Source: Bolinopsis microptera (Eukaryota; Ctenophora; Tentaculata; Lobata; Bolinopsidae). From it: 64,000 bases of DNA. The notes below the pieces were generated by a model, which was given only the letters and a program-made list of their open reading frames with translations, was not told where the DNA came from and did not search any database. A program made the translations under genes and the position numbers. Positions within the stretch are counted from its first letter, which is position 1. Each line of letters opens with the position of its first letter. Shown here in pieces: positions 54,833-64,000 of this stretch. The stretch lies in the NCBI RefSeq assembly GCF_026151205.1, contig NC_087083.1:4690460-4754459 (forward strand). The letters run 5' to 3'.

Positions 54833-55596
54833 CCTTAGTCGGTAATATTATGGGGGGTCTAAGTAATGGTCCTTTTCGGGCCAAAGAACCATATTTATAA
54901 CAGTCCATATTTTTACCACCCATAATTTAACCCCTGAGTCAAATTTTGATGTTCCTTTTGGTATATCAGTCATAATGTTTCATTCACGTCCTAGAAGTGT
55001 TATTGTTTGCTAAATTGAAGCTAGTTCTGGTTCAAAAAGTCCGATTTGTCTACTATTCCCCCCATCCTTTCAATTTGAGGGGTTAACTAGGAACAATTTC
55101 AATTTAAATTTCAGATCAGCAACATTAGATGAATAATACAAGTTCAGCAGCAGCCGTTTCGTTGCAGTGTACAATTCGTGAGCTGTACAGGCTAAAACAT
55201 ATACTTATAAATATATTGGGGAGCTTGTGAATATTTACACGATGCAACTGACAACTGAATTTTAATCACCAGATTTCGATAGCAGTTGCAGACGTCAGCC
55301 CCACATTCTATTCTAAAATAACGCTCCATGTGTAGCAGAACAATTATATGTACTTTAACACCTGATAGGGATCGGATATCTAACGAAAAAATATTGAATT
55401 TGATGTGAAAGCGGCAATTTGGTTATAATTGCGAAAAAAAATTGATCAATAATTTCGATTTGAGGAAAAGAAAGGAAAGTCGCAGTTAAAAGTGTGGGGG
55501 TCAAATTTGGATCTTTTCGGGCCAAAGAACCATATTTATAACAGTCCATATTTTTAACTCCCATTACTCTCCCCCTATAACATTACCGACTAAGGT
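54833..55596. mobile_element. 764-bp TIR element (MITE-like) at a TA dinucleotide
   Basis: CCTTAGTCGGTAAT(A/G)TTAT then (A/G)GGGGG at both ends in inverted orientation, flanked by TA (54831-54832, 55597-55598), as in Tc1/mariner-type elements. Near each end is a direct repeat of TCTTTTCGGGCCAAAGAACC and following AT-rich DNA (54877-54930, 55509-55566). No transposase is encoded. Confidence 0.75.
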
Positions 55597-55598
55597 AA

Positions 55599-57064
55599 CC
55601 TCAATGACATATATACCCCTAGCCTTTTTTTATTTGACATCGCTCAGGTCGCTGATTATTCTGCAAATATCTTTATCTTCTTCATGGAACATTCCCTTGT
55701 GGACCTAAGTAAGAGTAAGACAAGAGCTGTTCTGGTTCATTTGATTTTTGTGGAAGCGAGGATTCGGATTCTGATATAAGTCATGTCATCACTTGCGAAG
55801 CAGGGTTTCGTCGACTGTCGTCCCCAATTGCAACATATTGTCATTTCCCTCAAATAATTGTTATTACGATACACTCATACAGCTCATTTAAGATGTTGGG
55901 CCAATTTCAATACTAAGCACATCGATGAAATGCTGTCATGTGAACATTATGACTGTAATCACACATCACACATGTAATATGTATGATAATCACACATCAC
56001 ACATGTATGATAATCACACATGTATGATAATGCCCAAGACCTAGAAATGATATTATCAGTTTCTAATGTTGATACGATTAATTATTTGGAGGTTTTGCCT
56101 CCTTATCACTTATTTTGTTACTAACAATGTTAGCTCAGAGAAAATACTGTGTGAAATTTTGTTTAAACCGTAATGGGAACAGAAAACAAACAATTCAAGT
56201 TAATTTAAAACTAAAATGACCTAACCTCCTCTAAATATAACTATAATTAAGCTTTAAAATTACTCTATAATTAATAAAGGTTTGCTCTGAAATTACAGCC
56301 ACGAAATTAGTTTCGTCAACACTAGCTGGCAATTAATGAACAGTGTTATCAAAGCACATTAATGAATTAAGGAATGAGGCCCAGTGGTGTGCGTGAACCT
56401 AAAAATATCGTGTTTCCTGCTTTTTCAAAAACCACCGTTTGCTGCCCGTTTCTTCGCTTGTAAATGGTGCTGTCCAAATTGTACATATTCGACAACTTTC
56501 ATCCGTTGATTAGGTTGTCTCTGAAGGTTGCAGTTCTTTCTCTACCCATATTTATTATTGGTAAGGAAAATTTTGATTGTTCTACTCCGCCATAGTTTAT
56601 GAATGTGGCATTAACTTTAAGTATTATTAATTCATCGAGAAGTCGTATTGACAAATAATATTTTATCCATACACTATATCGGAACAGACGAAATTCTTTT
56701 TAAACAATTTCATTTATTATAGAAGATTAAAAAAAGCTTGGTGACAATTCTAATTTTAAGTCTGGCAGAATAATTAACAGAAGCCTTGTGACTTATAGTA
56801 AATTGCAGTACATACAGTCTAGTCAACCCAGGGGGCAGGAATATTTTTTGACAAGTCTTGCAGTTTTATGTTTTAGGCTTAATTGTACCCGAAATTTGTG
56901 ATCGTGATTCATAAATTCTTATTGCACCATGCTGTTCATTACAAAATTAATTATGCATTGTAGTATAAAGTTTACCTAGCATGTAGTAATGTAACAGTCA
57001 GATTATCATTAATTATGCCGGATTTAAACATTTTGTGATTAAAATCTTATTATTTATTCATCAG
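55599..57064. other. Intergenic; probable 5' UTR exon of the PH-domain gene
   Basis: CACATGTATGATAATCACACAT-like short tandem repeats at 55960-56030. A strong donor (TTATTG|GTAAGG near 56559) and the acceptor CATCAG (ending 57064) just before the ATG suggest a non-coding first exon ending about 56559. Confidence 0.4.
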
Positions 57065-57072
57065 TTGGGATC

Positions 57073-60015
57073 ATGAAATTCAAGGCCCCCGGACGAACAA
57101 AAAAGAACAAGTCCAAATCAAACGAAGAAGCAGTTGCAGCAGCACTAGCCGAACCCGCACCAGAAGAGGTCTCACCCCCAGCTGAGGAAAGTGAGAGTTG
57201 AACAGGATGCTGTACCTGCAGAGACATCTGTGGAAGAAGCAGTGCCTGATCAGGGAGCTGTAGGAGACACGATCGAGGAGGAATCAGAGGGGCAGATTAG
57301 TATTACTGAGGCTTCCACTGAAGATAGAGGTTTAAAAGAATTGGTATTCGCAAAACGTTTTTATTTGTTTTTTTGTGGATTTTATTTATTTTTTCGGTTT
57401 AACTCTGGAAGCAATCGTTATTTTTAATAAAAATTCCAGATTTAAATACAAATTCCAATCAGTTGAATCAGAGGCTACACCAGAAGTAGCAGAACCATCT
57501 GCACCTGAAGAGACTCCAGAAGCAACCTCTCCTGCTATTGAACCCTCTCCTGTTATCGAACCCTCTCCAGTACCGATCTCCCCGGTTCCTACTGTCGAGG
57601 TTATTATTTGTCATATTTTTTTTTTAAAGTCCGCTATTTTTTACTATTTCTTGTTTCACGAGAAAAATAAATTACTATTGGCTAGTACAACTACTGCAGA
57701 CACACAAATCTAACTACCGAACATCCCAGATTACTGACGTCGACTGCAATGAAGAAGATGAATTTGAGGAACCCCAAGAAGAGGAGGTTAGTGTGGAACT
57801 ATCAGCAGTCCCTGCTCTCTTCGGTATCTTAAAGAAAGGTCCCTATATGGTCCCCAATGCTTCGCCTAAAACGACGAAGACGTTGAGGAAGCAGAAGTGG
57901 GCGTCTCAGTTTTGCAGGATTGACCCAGCTTTGTTCCAGATATTTTGCTGTGATAAGGACAGAGGTAAATATTATTTGTACTTTTTTAATCTTGGCTAAA
58001 ATATGATTTGTATATTTGCAATACAATCGCTGAAAAGTAAATGTGAAAAACCCTTGGTCTTGTCAATACAGATGATTGTAGGACGGAAATTGATTCCTTA
58101 GCTACAATTTTTGGAAACGCGAACTTTTTTATTGTTTTGATCGAACTTTTATACAAATAAAGATAAATGTGACATTCAAATTGCTAACAGAAATATTAAA
58201 TATAGTAACTATCAGGTAAGCTGTACGAGACTCAGGCTCCAGTCGAAACTGACGGAAAGTGCATGTTTTTCCACTTCAGTCAGTCCACGACAGTATCAGA
58301 GGGAATAGAAGAGGATGCTAAAGCTAAAGAATTTACGTTCAAAGTAAGTATACTCGCGGATACACTACACCTTCTTTTAAACATTGTACCATACTATCCG
58401 AAGTAAAATTTGTGAAAGAAACCTTCGATCTGACCATCTCCGAGTCCAGCTGCAACTAAGCAGATATGCAGATATATGAACTGAAAGCATTGGAACCCAA
58501 TACGTCAAATAACATGTATAGTTAATATTACTGGCTAGCGTCACAGTTTTTATTAACACTGAATCGGCTGAACCTGAAAAAGCTCTAAATCTTTGTTAGA
58601 TTACTGGATTGAACGGCGGAGCGGAGAACTCGTTGACGATGAGTACTTCTACTGTTGAGGAAAGAGAAAAGTGGTGTAAGACTATCCGGAGATCTGTCAA
58701 CAGGATCCACATTGACCAAGGTAGAGTTTTAGCACTGCCTTGCTTAATGCTTTTTTCACTGTTGATACTAGACTCTAGAGGAACCATCGAAGCAATATAA
58801 CTTACTAAAGTCTCATCCCAGCTTCCTGGGACTGAAGTTTAACTAATAAGAACTGGTCAACCGAAGGGTTTTAAAAGTCCAATACCTCAGATCGATTGGG
58901 AGACCATACGAAGTTACGAAAGATGTTGACGGGGCAGGAAGCAGAGATCAGTATTCTAGAGGAGGAGCTGGAGAAGATGGCTGTTGTGGCGGGAGAATGT
59001 TCTGGAAGAGCTTGCATTGCCGAGGAGAAACTGAGACTCGTGGAGAAAGAGCTGTCTGTATCTCAGGGTATGTTGTAACAAATATTTTTTAGTTTTTGAA
59101 AACTCCTGGATCAAACTTTCGTCAAATGTGAAAATGTGCCTTCGAGTTCGAGTGTTCACATTAATGTCTGTTCAGAATTATGTGCGTTCAAGTAATGCCC
59201 GGTCAAATTACGTCCGCGTCCTATAAGTATATGGAGGCAAAAGTTCCCCAATTCTTATTGACTCTTTCTTTCACTTCTAGGTAAGCTTGGGGCAGCGAAC
59301 GAGGAAGTAGACTCCCTCCGCAAGCAGCTCTCTATTATGGAGGAACGGACTCAGAACCTGAATATCCTGGCTGACGATGTTAACGGAGTTAGTGCTGAGG
59401 AGGTAAGATTTTAATCGAATTTTCAGAATGACCATGACGATAAATGCTATTAAGTATAGATTGGATATTTTATAAGTTTCAGAGAATTTTGTATGCTGCA
59501 AACGAAAATGTCAGACCGAATATATTGTTAATTTGTACCACATTAACCTCTTCTATTTCCATTTGCTACCTCTAATTGTTATCATTGTCTTAACCAAATC
59601 AAAACTAAATTCTAGATTAGTTACAAATACAATTACCTTCAGGTGGAAGCGGCTCGTGAAATGATGCAATCTCAGAGGGCTGAAAGGTTGAAAGCGATCC
59701 AGCTTGAAATTGGTGGTGATGAGGTAAATCGTAGCATTGGGTCAGATACACTATATATATGGTGGTGAAACCAAACTAAATATTATACAATCCAGCTTCC
59801 TGGCAATGTTCATAATTTCCATATTCCAATCATTATAAAAACATCAAAAACCAACAACTTTTCAGGACTACCTGGAAAACTACAAAAAGTACCTGAACCT
59901 CAAACGAGATGCAGTGCTCCAGAAGCACGGCAGTCAGTACTCTGTTAATAATCTGGGTATTGGACAACCCAAGGTTTCTCCTTCTACTGTCAACGCACCG
60001 CTCTCTATGAACTGA
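57073..60015 (+). CDS. PH-domain and coiled-coil protein, ~458 aa, spliced
   Basis: Exons: 57073-57190, 57222-57329, 57463-57599, 57730-57964 (or from 57700, +10 aa), 58216-58343, 58600-58720, 58891-59067, 59281-59402, 59643-59723, 59866-60015. Phases agree throughout. N terminus: Lys-rich MKFKAPGRTKKNKSKSNEE, then acidic, Pro/Glu-rich sequence (~30-140). A PH domain spans ~143-275 (GILKKGPYMVP, KWASQFCRIDP, QIFCCDKDRG, KCMFFHFSQS, final helix EEREKWCKTIRRS with the conserved Trp). A coiled coil follows (~285-400; ISILEEELEKMAV, EEKLRLVEKELSV, VDSLRKQLSIMEE), then a short tail. This suggests a membrane-phosphoinositide-binding scaffold. The layout recalls PLEKHD-type proteins but identity is not shown. 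Confidence 0.8.
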
Positions 60016-62076
60016 GGGGGCTATTTAAAATGACTTTAAAATGAAGTGCTGTGACGTATTTTGGAGTGAATTTCTATTCAGAATGAGGAGTTACGTGCCG
60101 ATTCGTTGAAAGGTGATGATCAAAGCTGATTGTCAATGTTGGACAAATTTTAATCAAGACAGTAAATTCGTATCGGTGGAGTGCAGAAAAGATAAACAGT
60201 CAAAAAATTTCTCCTTTAGCTGGGCGAGCCTCGAAGTGATAAACTTTATAAGTACAAACTTACCATTACTTCTGGTGTATAAATTACACATTTTCAAGTT
60301 GTATGTTTTGTTACAGTTTGAATCGTCTTTGATTCTGAATTAGTTAAAACTTTTCCTGGAAAATGTTGATATTTTTTGGTATTTTCGTATATTTATCATT
60401 AATTTGTTTTTATAATCCTTGATTTTAAAAAATTTTTGATTTTTCACCCCAAATTTATTATTTATTGGGCCAGCAAAAGAAATCGAAATCGTGAATTTCC
60501 TACAAATTAGGACGCAGTGAAACTATATAATATGTAAAATGTAAATGTGTGACGACTGACAAGCTTTTCAGATCAGCTTCGACTGATGAAAATACTAAAA
60601 TAAAACTCGTGACGGCAATGTCCGGTTAGCTTAAAGGTTTTATATCTCTTACCCGAAACGTGATGTCCAGGACTCCAGGACTTGTGACCCATACTGCATG
60701 GGGACACCATTAATTGAAAACACCAGGTTGATCACATCACCTGATTCTTTAGCAGGCAAAGTTCTGATAAGAAAATAATATGAGCTTTCGACTTTTGGGT
60801 AACTGCGGGTGCGAAGTTATCAGGAACATACTATTACTGGAAAATGGTTAGAAATTAGAATCGGGTGTATCACTGTATCAGTGTATCATATTCCATATAA
60901 TGAATTTATGCATGTATAATAAAACAATATTATGTAAGTTGTACCAGGAAGGATAATGAAACATCTGAATGTGATATTGGTTATACGTTGTTACTCATGC
61001 GAAGATTTGCAGTTTTTGTTGTTATATTACAAGGCTGAGCGTATTCGTTCTACTCTGCACCATCAAATAATATTTCATTTTGATTCATGACTTGATAAAA
61101 AGCGGCATGGTTATTAATTAATAACGATCGAATCATTTATAAAGAAAATGTTATAAAAGGATTAAAGTTGGCCGTTGGCCATGAAACGTTTCATTTAAAA
61201 TTAAAGCTCTTAGCTCCATCGATTTCATAACAGCCACCTCAGCTGAGTTCAGCTATAATATTATGCTCATCATATGACACTGCGAGGTAATTCGGTTTAG
61301 ATTGGTGACCTCTTCTACTCAAATTGCGAGAGACGAGAGTATACAACTTTTGACTTTTGAATTGTGTTTTCATTATTATTATTTTTTCATTATATTTCTG
61401 TAGTCTCTTAGATCACCGTCACGCGATTGTACATCACGGGACTCGACAAGAGATAAAAGCAGATAAAACTTGCGTAGATTGCGTAGATTCTCGGTACATA
61501 AGCAACATTTGACAGAGCATCTTGTGGAGTGAGTTATGTGCCCAGTCTTGGCGAACTCGGCATGAATGTGCTTGCTGTACGGCAGTGTTAAACAAGGAAC
61601 TCAAACCGAGGGGTTCCGTTCAGGCCCTTTACACTTTGTTTCTGTCTGGTTCTAATATACCGTAACATACTGATCTGACTTTAATATAAGTATAACTATA
61701 ACTCAAATTTTTTCCGTTCAATTTTAGATTTTGAAGACTCGAGGGCCATTGCTTTTGATAAAGCTAAATGGAGTTCATTCGAAAAAATTTAGTTGTATCT
61801 TTTCGAGGATCTTTTATCTTTGAGGCAGCTTCCAATAAAATTCTTAGGATTGCTCATGTTTCAGATATTTTGAACTTTGATATGGTTTTTAACGGCATAA
61901 TGATATAACATGCCCGCATACTAAAGTACTAACTCTAGTCTTTGTTTGGTCACCCTTTGGAGGCCAAAGTTTTAGATTTTTAAGTGTACTGCTTTTATAC
62001 TCTCATAGAATTGTAGAATTACAGAAAATACCATTAGTACTTCCAACCAGTCGAAACGGATTTTGTAAGTTAAAAC
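60016..62076. other. 3' UTR and unassigned intergenic DNA
   Basis: AATAAA at 60599 is a plausible poly(A) signal for the PH-domain gene. Beyond it I see no gene or repeat. Confidence 0.45.
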
Positions 62077-62084
62077 ATCGGTTT

Positions 62085-62735
62085 CAAGCTCTCTCCGCAC
62101 TTTCAACGCGGAGTAGAACTACAAGAGACTGTTACGACTCTCTTAATTCACTCGGATCCAACAACACGCTAGATATACGATGGATTGCAGCACACATCGG
62201 ATTGTGGGGGAACGAAAAAGCAGATGAGCTGGCCAAGCTTGGCACCATCAGTGAATCCACTTTGAAGTGTCCAATTCCACAATCCTACATCAAGCGTCAA
62301 ATCGACACCAAAGTCAACAGACTGAATCAGGAAACTTGGTCAACTGACGGTCCCAGACACACCAAACTGACACTCGGCCACAAGCATGCCAAAATCATCA
62401 AAAACCTCAACACTACACTCAGCAATAACAGACAAGATTACAGAACTGCAGTTCACCTCATCACGGGTCACTGCGGCCTAAATAAACACCTCCACACCAT
62501 TTGCAAATCAAACACCAGTGCTTGTCCTATGTGCGGGGACGGAGAGAGAACTGTCTCACACTTCCTTGGACAGTGTCCGGCTATTGCCCAAATTAGAGGT
62601 CAATATTTCCAGGACTACTACCTCTCTGTCAATGACATATTCGACAACCAACACATCACCACAATTGTCAATTTCACAAACCGCACCAAACGCTTAATTG
62701 TGCCGGAAGAACTGGATCAGACCGGGGTGACTTAA
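62085..62735 (+). pseudogene. RNase H and C-terminal domain of a LINE ORF2
   Basis: The frame reads RDCYDSLNSLGSNN, DIRWIAAHIGLWGNEKADEL (final RNase H motif, H..GN..AD), then a C-terminal domain with HLITGHCGLNKHLHTI and a CPMCGDGERTVSHFLGQC Cys/His cluster. Stop at 62733-62735. The frame is open across the whole fragment, so the insertion is fairly young; everything upstream of RNase H was lost on insertion. Confidence 0.88.
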
Positions 62736-63001
62736 AGTATTATCTCATATGCTGTCTCGTCTCGTTTTACTTTTCCAAACCCAGCTGGCATTTAAGCGTA
62801 TCATTTTGACTCATATAACATCCTACACCACCCTCCACCAATCACTCTGATCTCACCGGCAACCTTCCCCAAGGTTGCCACACCCCAGAGGTAGGCAGAG
62901 CATCTCAATGCTATCCTCTCGTGGGCTATCATGGCCCAGCCTCTCTAAAAAATAAAAATAATAAAAAAATAAAATAAAATAAAAAAAAATAAATAAAAAA
63001 A
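62085..63001 (+). mobile_element. 5'-truncated LINE with RNase H end
   Basis: Flanked by an 8-bp TSD ATCGGTTT (62077-62084, 63002-63009). It starts inside coding sequence and ends in an A-rich tail of AAATAAAATA-like units (62946-63001), the signature of target-primed reverse transcription with 5' truncation. Its A-rich tail and RNase H set it apart from the CR1-like families elsewhere in the window; I- or R1/Jockey-group is likely. Confidence 0.88.
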
Positions 63002-63009
63002 ATCGGTTT

Positions 63010-64000
63010 TATTCTTTCTTTACCGTTTGTACGTGAGTCTGTCATACTGTGAAACTGTGGGTGACTTCATGGTCACATGGTCACATGCCTATCTAGGGTA
63101 TTTGCTTATCAGGTGGGTCATCACATGCCCTCCATGATGGTTAAATAACATTCCTTCGATACTTGCTATCAGTATCACAGTTCACCTGGCTGTACGTGAC
63201 ACAAACAGCTGCAGAATCGTAGATGGTACGCCATTTTATTGTAATTTAATTCAACTTCCTTATTGGAGCTTGATGATTTTATTGTACTGTTATACCTTAC
63301 AAATTGCATTTGTTAATGTATTATGATTTTACCCGAATGGTACATTAACCAATACCTTGACCTGCTCTGATATTTCCAGAATAGTGTTTCACAGGGTCTC
63401 AAGTTTCATTCCCTTATACCGTGATAAGAACATGCGACTAGCTGTGACGTATTGTCGTATTATCTGGTATTCTGTTTCTTATCTTTATCTCGTTAAAATG
63501 GGACTGCTTGGGCAGGCTTATTGCATTTAGTGTATCTGTTCTTCCGTCTTCACAGCTATTATGCGTTCGAAAATAAGTGGGGAGCTTTGTTGGCAAATTC
63601 AAAATTTCGTGCGATTCTTCGATTAAAACGTTTGCTACATTGTTTGACTTGGTTATCATTTTCAAATACGTACACTTCCTATATATCAAGTATTTTAACT
63701 ATTTTCTTCACACAGCTAACAAAACACCAACAGAAAAAGGTTCGCATTCCCATCACAATGCTGGCAAGCATAACCGTTGCCCTTATATTCACAACACTAT
63801 TTACCCCCTATACTATTATATCCCCTTTATTGTTTTCCAGGCATTAAGACTCATCGAAAGTAGTTCAGCAGGTATATTTAAGTTTAAAACATTCTAATTC
63901 AATGTTAAAGATGACAGGAATAAGAAATAGTTATGTGGAGGTTTTTAAGAAATTTGCGCAAAATACGCGCCAGCATGTTATACGAAATTAGGTAAAAAAC
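63010..64000. other. Unassigned right edge
   Basis: ORFs of ~100 codons at 63521-63897 lack family features or codon pattern. No repeats recognised. Confidence 0.45.

Noticed and set aside
63521-63897. Two overlapping ORFs of ~107 codons at the right edge
   Set aside because: AT-rich chance frames, hydrophobic by composition, with no splice context or homology.

Overview
This is eukaryotic, almost certainly invertebrate metazoan, DNA. Two spliced genes with GT-AG introns sit in AT-rich sequence that is otherwise packed with transposable elements: CR1/L2-like LINEs, RTE-like fragments, an R2-type LINE with a restriction-like endonuclease, Copia, a gag-bearing LTR element, a Penelope-type reverse transcriptase, and FLYWCH-type Mutator elements (MULEs). 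This mix would suit a cnidarian or a lophotrochozoan, but I cannot name the species. There are no bacterial operons, rRNA genes, CRISPR arrays or recognisable tRNA genes.

Layout. 1-7260: a CR1-like LINE (SGNH-type ORF1; PHD-EN-RT ORF2), split by a second, 5'-truncated LINE flanked by a 6-7 bp target-site duplication (TSD). 7261-9681: a 2.4-kb palindrome made of RTE-derived sequence, then more RTE and LINE debris to 11590. 12122-16352: a MULE with a 9-bp TSD. It holds a FLYWCH remnant and an R2-type retroelement whose 5' part is inverted. 16362-19900: mostly unassigned. 19920-21900: two tandem-repeat arrays, the second a 171/178-bp satellite with two unit types. 21974-43333: one old LINE on the minus strand, cut apart by successive insertions: a CR1-like LINE (23633-26296), an 8.65-kb LTR element (26467-35121, TSD AATG), an intact Copia (35627-41018, TSD CTCAG), and an inverted-repeat-bounded Penelope-type RT (41731-43333). 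The Penelope segment itself carries smaller insertions. 43529-43741: two more of these tiny insertions. 46233-48283: an apparently intact MULE. 48287-48387: a near-perfect hairpin.

Host genes. A plus-strand gene at 49027-52894 encodes a PGYPP/GYPPQ-repeat protein with a lysine-rich then poly-serine tail. A plus-strand gene at 57073-60015 encodes a PH-domain plus coiled-coil protein of about 458 residues and may contain a 31-nt intron. A 764-bp TIR element lies between them. A 5'-truncated LINE with an RNase H end (TSD ATCGGTTT) follows at 62085-63001.

The elements do not form one pathway. The window records transposition order: the old LINE came first, and the LTR element (nearly identical LTRs), the Copia (open 1430-codon frame, equal-length LTRs) and the second MULE look youngest. 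All exon models, family names and boundaries come from reading the sequence, with no database search.
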